Assembly (NCBI RefSeq): GCF_014203795.1
Contig: NZ_JACHJU010000003.1
Span: 310,001-374,000 of the forward strand
Source of the DNA: Streptosporangium album
GTDB lineage: Bacteria; Actinomycetota; Actinomycetes; Streptosporangiales; Streptosporangiaceae
Length of the DNA stretch: 64,000 nucleotides
Direction: 5' to 3'
Shown here: piece by piece, positions 28,555 to 36,544 of the stretch
Numbering within the stretch: position 1 is the first letter of the stretch
Layout: every line of letters begins with the position of its first letter
Program-made: the position numbers and the translations under genes
The notes under the pieces: model-generated
What the model saw: the letters and a program-made list of their open reading frames with translations, nothing else
Told to the model about the DNA's origin: nothing
Database searches by the model: none

Positions 28555-28908
28555 TCACCTCGCGCTCACCTCCACCGTGCCGTCGGTGACACGGATCGGA
28601 TAGGTCGGCACGGCTACCCTCGGGTCGTCCATGCACCTGCCGGTGACCAGTGAGAACACCTGTTTGTGCATGGGCGAGGCGACGCTTGGCTCGCCCGCCC
28701 TGGTGCCCACGATCCCCCGGGAGAGGATCTGGGCGCCGCTGAACGGGTCCTGGTTGCCGATGGCGAACAGCTCGCCGTCGAAGGTCCGGAACAGCGCGAT
28801 CTGGTGAGGGCCGACGAGCGCGCAGGCACCGCGTTCGGGCAGCAGGTCGGTGTAGGCGCAGACCGGGGTCCAGCCGGTCGTCGTCGCGTACTCGCGAAGG
28901 ACGGTCAT
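28555..28908 (-). CDS. nirD: Nitrite reductase small subunit (NirD)
   Basis: A 117-residue Rieske-like small subunit of NADH-dependent nitrite reductase. It keeps the NirD pattern (WTPVCAYTDLLPERGACAL, IGNQDPFSGAQILSRGIVG, SPMHKQVFSLVTGRCMDDP) and lacks Rieske cysteines, as NirD does. The ATG at 28908 has GGGAG upstream; a GTG at 28971 that overlaps the preceding stop (GTGA) would add 21 residues. It seems intact, but its catalytic partner is reduced to the chimera encoded upstream, so it probably has no function unless another NirB exists. Confidence 0.88.
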   Translation of the reverse strand: MTVLREYATTTGWTPVCAYTDLLPERGACALVGPHQIALFRTFDGELFAIGNQDPFSGAQILSRGIVGTRAGEPSVASPMHKQVFSLVTGRCMDDPRVAVPTYPIRVTDGTVEVSAR

Positions 28909-28967
28909 CGTGGGGAGTCTCCCTTCCATGAGGGTGTCGTCGATGTCTTCGGCCGTGGGCGTCGGCT

Positions 28968-30005
28968 TCACGAGCGGACCACCTCCAGCGGGATGAGGAC
29001 GGGCTTGATCTGGTCGCGTTCGGCGGTGAAGGAGATCGACGGGTCCGGAGTGCCCGGGGCGTTGACGGAGGAGACGAAGCGCCGCAGCTTGTCCGGATCC
29101 TCGATGGCCGTCCGCCACTCGTCGGCGTAGGTGGAGACGTGCCGTTCCATCTGGGCTTCCAGCTCGGCGCAGATCCCGAGCGAGTCCTCCAGGATCACCT
29201 GCCTGACGTAGTCCAGGCCCTGGGCCTCCAGCCAGACCGAGGTCCGCTGCAGGCGGTCCGCGGTGCGGACGTAGAACATCAGGAACCGGTCGATGACGCG
29301 GATCAGCTCCTCGGTGCTCAGGTCACCGGCGAACAGGTCGGCGTGCCGCGGGGTGAATCCGCCGTTGCCGCCGACGTAGAGGTTCCAGCCCTGCTCGGTG
29401 GCGATGACGCCGAAGTCCTTGCTCCGGGCCTCGGCGCACTCGCGCGCGCAGCCGGAGACGGCCGACTTCAGCTTGTGCGGCGAGCGGAGCCCCCGGTAAC
29501 GCAGTTCCAGGGAGATGGCCAGGCCGACGGCATCCTGCACGCCGTACCGGCACCAGGTGGAGCCCGCGCAGGACTTCACCGTGCGCAGCGCCTTGCCGTA
29601 GGCGTGGCCCGACTCGAACCCGGCGTCCACCAGCCGCCTCCAGATCAGCGGGAGCTGCTCCACCCGCGCCCCGAACAGGTCGATCCGCTGACCTCCGGTG
29701 ATCTTGGTGTAGAGGCCGAAGTCGAGCGCCTCGTCCCAGCCGACCGCCTCCCCGTGCAGGAGCGGGGTGGTGAGCCGGCCCTCGCCGGTCAGCAGTTCAC
29801 CCGCGGTCCAGCCCTTCTGGCAGAGTCCGCCCGCGTTGGCCGGGACGTCCTTCCTCGGGGTGATCGTCACCGTCTCGTCCACGGCGACGTTCATGCCGCA
29901 CTGCAGCGCGCAGTAGGGGCAGTGCGTCGCCGTCCCCGCCTTCACAGGCGCCCGGGTGGGAAGTGAGATCGGCATGGGTCCGATGGTGCTTTCAGGCGGT
30001 TTCAC
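28968..30005 (-). CDS. In-frame chimera: N-terminal Fe-S domain of nitrate reductase NasA joined to the siroheme domain of NirB
   Basis: A 345-residue intact frame made from two enzymes. Residues 1-96 are the start of an assimilatory nitrate reductase: [4Fe-4S] motif with Cys 29, 32, 36 and 62 (HCPYCALQCGM, GGLCQKGW), then WDEALDF. From residue 95 (DFGLYTKITGGQRIDLFGA) it is the C-terminal part of NirB: NIR_SIR half-domain and siroheme/[4Fe-4S] cysteines at 146, 152, 186 and 190 (KSCAGSTWCRYG, SGCARECAE). Missing are the molybdopterin domain of NasA and the FAD, NADH and BFD-like domains of NirB. The join falls at the shared residues Asp-Phe, near 29718-29723, suggesting deletion at microhomology. 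Start: GTG at 30005 after GGGGGG. Neither parental activity is expected. Confidence 0.85.
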   Translation of the reverse strand: MKPPESTIGPMPISLPTRAPVKAGTATHCPYCALQCGMNVAVDETVTITPRKDVPANAGGLCQKGWTAGELLTGEGRLTTPLLHGEAVGWDEALDFGLYTKITGGQRIDLFGARVEQLPLIWRRLVDAGFESGHAYGKALRTVKSCAGSTWCRYGVQDAVGLAISLELRYRGLRSPHKLKSAVSGCARECAEARSKDFGVIATEQGWNLYVGGNGGFTPRHADLFAGDLSTEELIRVIDRFLMFYVRTADRLQRTSVWLEAQGLDYVRQVILEDSLGICAELEAQMERHVSTYADEWRTAIEDPDKLRRFVSSVNAPGTPDPSISFTAERDQIKPVLIPLEVVRS

Positions 30006-30083
30006 TGCTGGGTCCCCCCTGTTACCGATGTGCTACAAGCCGCTAACCACGTTCACATTGACGATGGGCCGGGTGTGAGCCGT

Positions 30084-30605
30084 TCACACCCGGGCAGCCG
30101 CGAGGCTCCGCACCGGACCCACGGTCCACAGGTAGCAGGCCCAGGTCAGAAGCGCGCACATCACGTAGAAACCGGCGAAGGCGGCCAGCGCGGGCACCCG
30201 CGCCCCCGGTCGCGGCGATGGAGCTGCCGAATCCCCGGTTGATGAAGAAGCCGCCGAACGCGCCGATCGCGGAGATGATCCCGATGGCGGCGGAGGAGTC
30301 GCGCCGCGGCGGCGAGGGCGGTGTCGTAGGCCGGCGGTCGCCGCGATCAGCAGGAACACCCAGTAGGGGATGCGCAGCGCCGAGCCGACCAGGTTGGGCA
30401 GCGAGACGATTCAGAAGAGCTGGTCGGTGGAGAACTCGTAGGCGCCGAGTTGCACGGCCACGATGCTCCACACCGTCCAGAGCGTGAAGCCGAGGTGCTC
30501 GGCGAAGATGGAGAAGACCAGGTTCCGCCGGGCGATCTTCCGTCCTCCCGCCTCCCAGAAGTCCGGGTCGTCGGGCCGCCACTCGCTGATCCAGCGCTCC
30601 GCCAT
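30084..30605 (-). pseudogene. narK: narK nitrate/nitrite transporter pseudogene
   Basis: The N-terminal fragment (MAERWISEWRPDDPDFWEAG at 30605, then FAEHLGFTLWTVWSIVAVQL) matches the start of NNP/NarK transporters. A TGA at 30411-30413 replaces the Trp expected in STDQLFWIVSLPNLVG; the same frame continues with IVSLPNLVGSALRIPYWVFLL. It then jumps to another frame that reads the late part of the family (RDSSAAIGIISAIGAFGGF), followed by a further frame change into ALAAFAGFYVMCALLTWACY. About half of the roughly 450-residue protein, from helix 2 to near helix 10, is deleted. This is the upstream neighbour of the nasA/nirB chimera and confirms decay of the locus. Confidence 0.75.
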
Positions 30606-30671
30606 CGCTCCTCCTGGTTTCCGAAAAGGGGGGTCATCGCGAAAAACATAGAGGCGGAGGATTACGCACAT

Positions 30672-30710
30672 TAACGCTCCGTGATGGTGCACGGGTTACG
30701 TGTAACTAAC
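30672..30710. promoter_or_regulatory. GlnR-like boxes upstream of the nitrate assimilation remnants
   Basis: On the minus strand the region reads GTTAG-N6-GTAAC (30695-30710) followed about two helical turns later by GTTAA-N6-TAATC (30672-30687 area). This resembles the a-site/b-site pairs bound by the nitrogen regulator GlnR in actinomycetes (GTnAC-N6-GaAAC). It is located 70-105 bp upstream of the narK start, where GlnR would activate nitrate genes. The match is imperfect, so the assignment is tentative. Confidence 0.4.
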
Positions 30711-30841
30711 GCCCGAAATGTGCAATGCACAGGCCGCACATATGTAACGGCCCGGAAATATGGCGATTCCGCCGGTCACGGTTGAGGCAAGGGGGCGAGG
30801 GGAATCGTGTGCGTGTCAGTCCGTCGCCTCGGGGAGTGTGT

Positions 30842-31351
30842 GTGGCCGTCCAGTCGATCCGACCGTTCACAGATCCAGCGCTACGGACCGTAGCCGAGCC
30901 CGTGACCACCTTCGACCGCGGCCTGCGCGACCTGGTCAGGTCCCTTCAGGCCACCATGCGCGCCGGCGCCCACCGTGCGGGCCTGGCCGCCCCCCAGATC
31001 GGGGTCCCGCTCCGGGTCGTCGCCTACGAGTTGGACGGCAGGTCCGGCCATCTGGTCAACCCACGCCTGGAACCGTCCGAGCGGAAGATCGTCGCCGACG
31101 AGGCCTGCCTGTCCGCCCCGGGGCTCTGGTGGCCGCTGGAACGCTCCTACATGGTCACCGCACGAGGCCGTGACATGTTCGGCAAGCCCGTCACCGTCCG
31201 CGCCCTGGGCACGTTCGCGCGGCTCCTGCAGCACGAGGTCGACCATCTCGACGGCCTTCTGTTCATCGACCGTCTCTCCGAGGACGAGCGCGAACGCTTC
31301 CTCCAGAGGCTTTCCCCTGAGTCATCCGCCGCGATGCCGAGCGCGCCCTGA
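30842..31351 (+). CDS. def: Peptide deformylase
   Basis: A 169-residue deformylase that removes formyl from nascent N termini. Motif 1 is AGLAAPQIG, motif 2 is EACLSAPG (Cys metal ligand) and motif 3 is QHEVDHLDG (two His metal ligands and catalytic Glu). Motif 2 has Ala where EGCLS has Gly and motif 1 lacks the usual first Gly (RAGLAAPQ), so this is a divergent, probably secondary deformylase. The GTG at 30842 lies about six bases after GGGGAG. Stands alone between the nitrate remnants and the cold-shock gene. Confidence 0.9.
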   Translation: MAVQSIRPFTDPALRTVAEPVTTFDRGLRDLVRSLQATMRAGAHRAGLAAPQIGVPLRVVAYELDGRSGHLVNPRLEPSERKIVADEACLSAPGLWWPLERSYMVTARGRDMFGKPVTVRALGTFARLLQHEVDHLDGLLFIDRLSEDERERFLQRLSPESSAAMPSAP

Positions 31352-31499
31352 CGGATGCGGAGGCCCGTCGGACCATGAAACCGCCTCCCGCGAGGTGCGC
31401 GCTCCCGGCCTCGCGCCGGGCCTTCCGGCGGATGACCGGACTCCCTCCGGAGGGGGATCGGCCGTGGCGCCCGGGGCCGCCGACCCACCGTGGAGATGT

Positions 31500-31528
31500 T
31501 TGCCCGTCACGTCCGCCGCCTGTATACT
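31500..31528 (+). promoter_or_regulatory. Promoter of the cold-shock gene
   Basis: TTGCCC (31500-31505) and TATACT (31523-31528) are separated by 17 bases, a near-consensus vegetative promoter and the best in the window. Transcription would start about 31535, leaving a 5' leader of about 170 bases before the TTG start at 31709. Long structured leaders are typical of cspA genes and control cold-dependent translation. Confidence 0.75.
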
Positions 31529-31708
31529 TTAATGGTTGCAGTCGTAGTTCTCGCTGGTGCTTGTCATCTCAAGCACTCACAGGAAGACCCCGACAGCGGG
31601 CGTTACAGTTTCTCCGGATGGTTTCCGCGGATGCATGGTAGGGTCCGCAACGCAGCCCCGAGCCGTCGACCTGACGGTTTGGTGAGGCTCCCAATGAGGA
31701 GAAGTAGT

Positions 31709-31912
31709 TTGTCTGAGGGCACTGTTAAGTGGTTCAACGCCGAAAAGGGCTTCGGATTCATCGCGCCGGATGACGGCACCGCCGATGTCTTCGTGCACTA
31801 CTCGGCTATCAACTCCGGTGGTTACCGCACCCTGGAGGAGAACCAGCGTGTCAGTTTCACCACCACGCAGGGCCAGAAGGGCCCGCAGGCCGACCAGGTT
31901 CAGGTCATCTGA
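31709..31912 (+). CDS. cspA: Cold-shock protein (CspA family)
   Basis: A 67-residue single cold-shock domain that binds single-stranded RNA and DNA. RNP1 is KGFGFIAP and RNP2 is DVFVHYSAI; the start is [13 protein letters not shown]. The TTG at 31709 is chosen because it opens the conserved domain and GAGGAG lies nine or so bases before it. A long untranslated leader precedes the gene and a strong terminator follows, so it is monocistronic. Confidence 0.95.
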   Translation: MSEGTVKWFNAEKGFGFIAPDDGTADVFVHYSAINSGGYRTLEENQRVSFTTTQGQKGPQADQVQVI

Positions 31913-31932
31913 TCTGAGCTAAAAGGCTTCGG

Positions 31933-31974
31933 TCTGAGCCCGCACCGCTTCGGCGGCGCGGGCTCAGATTTTTT
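31933..31974 (+). terminator. Intrinsic terminator of the cold-shock gene
   Basis: TCTGAGCCCGC (31933-31943) pairs perfectly with GCGGGCTCAGA (31958-31968) and is followed by six T (31969-31974). A classical rho-independent terminator, 21 bases after the stop codon. Confidence 0.92.
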
Positions 31975-32092
31975 ACGCCCTCGTGGCGGGTCCAGGATCT
32001 TCGCGCTCCGACGGGCGGATCACCACCGGCTCGGCACGGGCAACCTCCGTGACATGACAGCCGGCCGGAGCGACTCACCCGGCAGCCGTGGG

Positions 32093-32227
32093 TCATGTTT
32101 TCACGGGCGGGCCGTCCTCGTCCGCATCCAGTAGCGGTAGGCGTAGAACGAACCGGGCGCCTCGTGGCGAGCCTTCGATCCGCAAGGTCGCGTGATGGGC
32201 ATGGGCGATGTCGCGGGCGGCGGCTCA
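32093..32227 (-). pseudogene. C-terminal fragment of a sensor histidine kinase
   Basis: One minus-strand frame, closed upstream by a TGA, reads ARDIAHAHHATLRIEGS and then GARFVLRLPLLDADEDG to a TGA at 32093-32095. This matches the last 40 or so residues of HATPase_c domains, where the final strand is typically GxxFxLxLP. No other part of the kinase is present. It lies in the otherwise gene-free stretch 31975-32370. Confidence 0.45.
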
Positions 32228-32313
32228 TCCCCGCCGGCACGGCGCTGACGCGTACGCCGAAACGATCCTCACACGGGCCGCGGGAAACGATCGACCCTCA
32301 GGGATGATCAACC

Positions 32314-32346
32314 AGGTGGGGAGCCAGACGTCCCGGCTCCCCACCT
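32314..32346 (-). terminator. Terminator downstream of mshC
   Basis: AGGTGGGGAGCC and GGCTCCCCACCT form perfect 12-bp arms around a nine-base loop, 25 bases past the mshC stop. Confidence 0.75.
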
Positions 32347-32370
32347 GGGGTCCCGCCCGGAGGACGGCCC

Positions 32371-33597
32371 TCAGAGTTCGATGCCCAGGAGCGCGTCCAC
32401 CATCTCCCTGACGAGCGCGGGCGCCCCGGGGTCGGTCCCGCCCTCCCCGCCCAGCGCCCGTCCGGCCCAGGCGTCGACGACTGCGAGCGCTCCGGGAGCG
32501 TCCAGGTCGTCGGTCATGCGGGCGCGGAGGTCCGCGAGCACGCCCTCCGCCTCGGGGCCGGCCGGCAGGCCCACGGCCGAACGCCAGCGTGCCAGCCGTA
32601 CCTCGGCGGAGGCCAGCTGGTCATCGGTCCACTCCCAGTCGGCACGGTAGTGGTGGGCCAGCAGAGCCAGCCGGATCGCCATGGGGTCGGCCTCCTGGCG
32701 GAGCCGGGAGACGAAGACCAGGTTGCCCTTGGACTTGGACATCTTCTCGCCGTCGAGGGCGACCATGCCCGCGTGCACGTAGGCCTTGGCGAAGGGCCAC
32801 TCGCCACAGGCGACGTGTCCTTCGTGGGCGCCGCACTCGTGGTGCGGGAAGACGAGGTCGGAGCCACCCCCCAGGACGTCGAACCCGCTGCCCAGATTGG
32901 CCAGCGCGATAGCGGTGCACTCGATGTGCCAGCCGGGCCTTCCCTGGCCGAACGGCGATGGCCAGGACGGCTCGCCGGGACGCTCGGCGCGCCAGAGCAG
33001 CCAGTCGAGCGGGTGCTTCTTTCCGGACCGCCCGGGGTCACCGCCGCGCTGGGCGGACAGGTCGAGCAGCCGCTCTTCGGAGTATCCGGAGACCGCGCCG
33101 AACTTGGGCGCCGCGGCGACGTCGAAGTAGACGTCGCCGTCGAGGTCGTAGGTGGCGCCCTTGTCGCGCAGGAGCTCGATCAGCTCGACGACCTGGCCGA
33201 TCACCTCGGTCACACCGACGTACTCACGCGGCGGGAGGATTCTCAGTGCCTCCATGTCCGTCCGGAACAGTTCGATCTCACGCTCGGCCAGCTCCTGCCA
33301 GTCCTGCCCGGTCTGCCAGGCACGCTCCAGGAGAGGGTCGTCCACATCGGTGGCGTTCTGAGTGAAGTGGACCGCGTGGCCGGCGTCCCGCCAGGCGCGG
33401 TTGACCAGGTCGAAGGCGAGGTAGGTGTTGGCATGGCCCATGTGGGTGGCGTCGTAGGGCGTGATGCCGCAGACATACATCCGCGCCGTAGAGCCCGGCT
33501 GGGTGGGGCCGACCTCTCCTGCGGCAGTGTCGAACAGCCGTAGCGGAGCACCAACACCGGGAAGCCGAGGGACCTTCGGCGCAGACCACGATCTCAT
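32371..33597 (-). CDS. mshC: Mycothiol biosynthesis ligase MshC (Cys:GlcN-Ins ligase)
   Basis: A 408-residue relative of cysteinyl-tRNA synthetase that joins cysteine to GlcN-inositol in mycothiol synthesis. It has the class I motifs THMGHANTY and KMSKSKGNL, zinc-ligand Cys and His ([23 protein letters not shown]) and the MshC-type N terminus [14 protein letters not shown]. It is shorter than CysS because the anticodon-binding domain is missing, as expected for MshC. A TAGGCT box (33604-33609) ends six bases before the ATG at 33597, so the message is probably leaderless. The presence of mshC places the organism in the Actinobacteria. Confidence 0.95.
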   Translation of the reverse strand: MRSWSAPKVPRLPGVGAPLRLFDTAAGEVGPTQPGSTARMYVCGITPYDATHMGHANTYLAFDLVNRAWRDAGHAVHFTQNATDVDDPLLERAWQTGQDWQELAEREIELFRTDMEALRILPPREYVGVTEVIGQVVELIELLRDKGATYDLDGDVYFDVAAAPKFGAVSGYSEERLLDLSAQRGGDPGRSGKKHPLDWLLWRAERPGEPSWPSPFGQGRPGWHIECTAIALANLGSGFDVLGGGSDLVFPHHECGAHEGHVACGEWPFAKAYVHAGMVALDGEKMSKSKGNLVFVSRLRQEADPMAIRLALLAHHYRADWEWTDDQLASAEVRLARWRSAVGLPAGPEAEGVLADLRARMTDDLDAPGALAVVDAWAGRALGGEGGTDPGAPALVREMVDALLGIEL

Positions 33598-33687
33598 GTA
33601 TTGAGCCTATCCAGCAGACAGACCGCCCCGATCTGCTCGGGGCGGTGGACAAAAGGACACTCATCTCAACCGCCGAAACTCAGTTCA

Positions 33688-34404
33688 TCATTCCGGCAGA
33701 ACGCGGTGGAAGGCCGCGGGGTTGCGTGGATCATCGGTGAAGTCGTAGCGGACACCGCTCGTGCCCAGGCCCAGCAGGGTGACCGACAGGGAACCGAAGA
33801 CCCGTCCGTCGGGCAGCTCGTGACGGACGATCAGAGAGCGGGGATCCCCCACGGGCAGGCCGGCTCCGGTGGCGAGCTCCCGCCAGCTCTCCCACGGAGC
33901 GTCGATGGCCACGGGGCGGCCGGCCTCGGCGAAGCGAGGGCGGAAGAACGCGACGCGCTCGTTGTCCTCACCCCGCTCCCAGCCGCTGTTGACGATCATG
34001 TGGGTCCCCGGGGGGATCTCCTCCTCGGCGAGCGCGTCCCCGTCCCAGTGCCACAGGCGGGCTCCCGCAGGGTCCGCCAGGATCAGGTGGAAGGGGTCGT
34101 AGCGGGCCAGCTCCAGGTCGGGCAGGCGTCCCTGAGCCGCCACCCGGAGCGGCAGGTCGCCCCGGGACCGGCGAGTCTCCTGCGGGGCGGGCACGCCATG
34201 GCCGTTGACCAGAGCACCCACCCGCCGGGCTACGGGGTCGACGGCCAGCCAGGTGCCGCCCGCCTGGAGATCACGTCCACCGATCAGCCCCGGCCAGTGT
34301 TCAGCCGGGGGGACCCGTGGCCGGTCGGTGAACTCATCGCGCACTCCGACGAGGATCAGGGGGATCTCCGCATCCGGATCGATGCTGACGACAACCGTGC
34401 ACAT
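33688..34404 (-). CDS. NRDE-family (TANGO2-like) protein
   Basis: A 238-residue protein beginning MCTVVVSID with the N-terminal Cys typical of the family and a GGRDLQAGGTWLAVD motif. Other conserved parts are VNSGWERGEDNERV and the C-terminal GVRYDF. The family may be Ntn-hydrolase-like, but its bacterial role is unknown. It lies between mshC and the SCO1664-type gene on the same strand. Confidence 0.8.
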   Translation of the reverse strand: MCTVVVSIDPDAEIPLILVGVRDEFTDRPRVPPAEHWPGLIGGRDLQAGGTWLAVDPVARRVGALVNGHGVPAPQETRRSRGDLPLRVAAQGRLPDLELARYDPFHLILADPAGARLWHWDGDALAEEEIPPGTHMIVNSGWERGEDNERVAFFRPRFAEAGRPVAIDAPWESWRELATGAGLPVGDPRSLIVRHELPDGRVFGSLSVTLLGLGTSGVRYDFTDDPRNPAAFHRVLPE

Positions 34405-34437
34405 GCCCGGCAGGGTATGCCCTCACCGGGAACGGCC

Positions 34438-35199
34438 TCAGATCGGGGGCCAGGGAACGGCCGGCCAGTCCTGCGAGGGGAGAGGGTGCAGGCCGGTGTC
34501 GAGAAGCCTCCGGACCCGGAGCCAGGTGGCCTCGACCTCGGCGAGGGTGAGGAGCTCGCGGAGCCGGCGGCCCAGGCGCCCTTCCTCCAGCTCGCGCTCC
34601 AGGCGGGCGAGGACGTTCGTGGCCTCCCGGGACAGCGGCTTGCCACGCCACTGCCAGAGCACGGTGCGGAGCTTGTCCTCGGCGGAGAAGGAGACGCCGT
34701 GGTCCACCCCGTGGATATGGCCGTCGACCATGGGAAGCAGGTGGCCGCCCTTACGGTCGGCGTTGTTGACGACGGCGTCGAACACGGCCATCCGCCGCAG
34801 GGCGGGCTGACGGCTGCGGATCAGCACCATCAGGTCGACCTCCGGGTCGGTGTCGATCCAGAGCTGGCACATGCCGGGCCCGAAGGGGCCGTCGCGGTAG
34901 ACGGTCGGCGGGACGATCCGCCAGCCGGACGCCGCAGAGACCTCGAAGGCGGCCACCTCACGGGCCGCCAGAGTGCCGTCGGGGAAGTCCCAGAGCGGGC
35001 GTTCCCCGCGGACCGGCTTGTAGACGCAGGCCGCTGTGAGCCCGCCAAGCCGGACCGAACAGTAGAGCGTCATGTTGGTCGCCTCGACCAGCCGGCCGGC
35101 GACCTCCAGCCGGCCATCGCGGAGCAGGCGCAGAGCGGTCTCGTCGTCCAGCCCCCCTGCGGGCGCCGCGCTCAGCGTGGGCTCGCTTTCGGCACTCAT
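34438..35199 (-). CDS. SCO1664-family protein (PI3/PI4-kinase-like fold)
   Basis: A 253-residue protein of the actinobacterial SCO1664 family, with a distant phosphatidylinositol-kinase-like fold. Kinase-like landmarks are CVYKPVRGERPLWDFP (Lys of the ATP site), FDAVVNNADRKGGHLLP (catalytic loop) and GVDHGVSF (metal-binding Asp). The ATG at 35199 overlaps the stop of the DUF3090 gene by four bases; the pair is conserved next to mshC in actinomycetes. Substrate unknown. Confidence 0.85.
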   Translation of the reverse strand: MSAESEPTLSAAPAGGLDDETALRLLRDGRLEVAGRLVEATNMTLYCSVRLGGLTAACVYKPVRGERPLWDFPDGTLAAREVAAFEVSAASGWRIVPPTVYRDGPFGPGMCQLWIDTDPEVDLMVLIRSRQPALRRMAVFDAVVNNADRKGGHLLPMVDGHIHGVDHGVSFSAEDKLRTVLWQWRGKPLSREATNVLARLERELEEGRLGRRLRELLTLAEVEATWLRVRRLLDTGLHPLPSQDWPAVPWPPI

Positions 35200-35771
35200 T
35201 CGCCTCCTTCACCCAGTGAAGCGCTACTACCCCGGTAACCATTGAGACGCACGCAAATATGCCCCTCCGCGTCGAGCGGCTGACCACACAGCGGGCAGGG
35301 CGGACGCCCTGCCGCGACGAGGGCCGTGGCGCGCTTGGTGAAGGCCCTGGCCGCCCCGGCGCTGATGTGCACACGCAGCACGGCGGGCTCGATGAGCGGA
35401 GACGGCTCGAACTCCTCGTCCTCGGCGACGACCTCCTGGGCCTCGATCACCACCTGCGCGGCATCATCGTCCCAGGCCAGCGTCATCGTGCCGACCTTGA
35501 AGTCCTCGCTGATCGGCACGTCGAGCGGACCGTTGTCGGTCAGACCGGCCGGGGCGGCCGCCGGCACCTGGGGGGCCCCGCCGCTACGCCTCAGCACCTC
35601 GTCGAGGAGATCGTCCAAGCGGTCGGCCAACGCGGCGACCTGGAATTTCTCCAGCCCCACGGTGGTCAAACGGCCCTGTCCCCGGGCCTGCAGGAAAAAG
35701 GCTCGTGAGCCCGGCTGCCCCACGGCACCGGCCACAAACCTCTCGGGTGGGTCATAGTCGAAGACCGGCAT
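35196..35771 (-). CDS. DUF3090 family protein
   Basis: A 191-residue protein starting MPVFDYDPPERFVAGAVGQP, the hallmark of DUF3090. The C-terminal part has a zinc-ribbon-like CPLCGQPLDAEGHICVRLNG. It is translationally coupled to the SCO1664-type gene downstream, and both likely act together; the function is not known. Confidence 0.87.
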   Translation of the reverse strand: MPVFDYDPPERFVAGAVGQPGSRAFFLQARGQGRLTTVGLEKFQVAALADRLDDLLDEVLRRSGGAPQVPAAAPAGLTDNGPLDVPISEDFKVGTMTLAWDDDAAQVVIEAQEVVAEDEEFEPSPLIEPAVLRVHISAGAARAFTKRATALVAAGRPPCPLCGQPLDAEGHICVRLNGYRGSSASLGEGGE

Positions 35772-35780
35772 AGCCCGACC

Positions 35781-36503
35781 TTACGTGGTCCCGGCTCCGC
35801 CGCCGACTGCGGCATCGCTCCCGGTGAAGTTTTCTCCCCCGTCTTTATGTTCCGAATCCTCCGGAGGCCGGAGACCTGCCACACCTCCCCCGAGGTCGTT
35901 GAGCCTGAGCACGAAGGGACGCAGGGGGGTGTAGCGGATCGCGGTGAGCGACGCGGGATCCACGGTTATCCGCTGGAACTGGTCCAGGTGGAGACCCATC
36001 GCATCCGCCACGATGGCCTTGATCACGTCTCCATGGCTGCAGACGAGATAGACCGCGTCCGGCCCCAGGCGCTCGTTCCACTCTCTGACCGCGGTCACCG
36101 CCCGGTGCTGGACGGCGGAGAGCGACTCCCCTCCGGGGAAGGTCACCGCGCTCGGATGGGTCTGCACGACCTGCCAGAGTGGATCCTTCGACAGCTCGCC
36201 GAGCGGGCGGCCCGTCCAGTCGCCGTAGTGGCATTCCCCGAACCTCTCCTCGGTCAGCACCTCGGCGGGGCGCCCGCCGGCGACCGCCTGGGCGGTCTCC
36301 TGACAGCGCTCCAGCGGGCTGGAGACGATCGCGTCCAGCTCCAGCGGCGCCAGCCGTACGGCCAGCGCGTCCGCCTGCGCCTGACCGGCCTCGCTGAGAT
36401 GGACGTCGGGGGTCCAGCCGGCCAGCACCGGACCGGTGAGATGCGTAAGGCCGTGTCTGGCCAGCAACAAGGTCGTCACGTGCCCAAGTCTTGCAGGCCT
36501 CAC
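35781..36503 (-). CDS. Histidine phosphatase, MSMEG_4193 family (phosphoglycerate mutase-like)
   Basis: A 240-residue phosphatase with the RHG motif LLARHGLTHLTG, the second catalytic region SSPLERCQETAQAV, catalytic Glu in FPGGESLSAV and the late His in CSHGDVIKA. The C-terminal tail is Gly-rich. The GTG at 36503 is seven bases after TAAAAG (36511-36516), consistent with a leaderless message; the GTG at 36479 gives a start closer to the family norm (MTTLLLARHG). It may belong with the DUF3090-SCO1664 genes downstream, nine bases away. Confidence 0.88.
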   Translation of the reverse strand: MRPARLGHVTTLLLARHGLTHLTGPVLAGWTPDVHLSEAGQAQADALAVRLAPLELDAIVSSPLERCQETAQAVAGGRPAEVLTEERFGECHYGDWTGRPLGELSKDPLWQVVQTHPSAVTFPGGESLSAVQHRAVTAVREWNERLGPDAVYLVCSHGDVIKAIVADAMGLHLDQFQRITVDPASLTAIRYTPLRPFVLRLNDLGGGVAGLRPPEDSEHKDGGENFTGSDAAVGGGAGTT

Positions 36504-36544
36504 TCCACTACTTTTAACGGCCCGACCGGTAATCTGGCCGGATC

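Larger units (their letters stand above)
31975..32370. other. Gene-free stretch between the cold-shock gene and mshC
   Basis: About 400 bases with no intact gene. It contains only the histidine-kinase C-terminal fragment (32093-32227) and, at its right end, the mshC terminator (32314-32346). Nothing recognisable is seen in the remaining sequence. Confidence 0.6.

Noticed and set aside
30725-30841. N-terminal extension of the peptide deformylase
   Set aside because: The upstream frame has no family similarity, and the GTG at 30842 has its own GGGGAG ribosome site.
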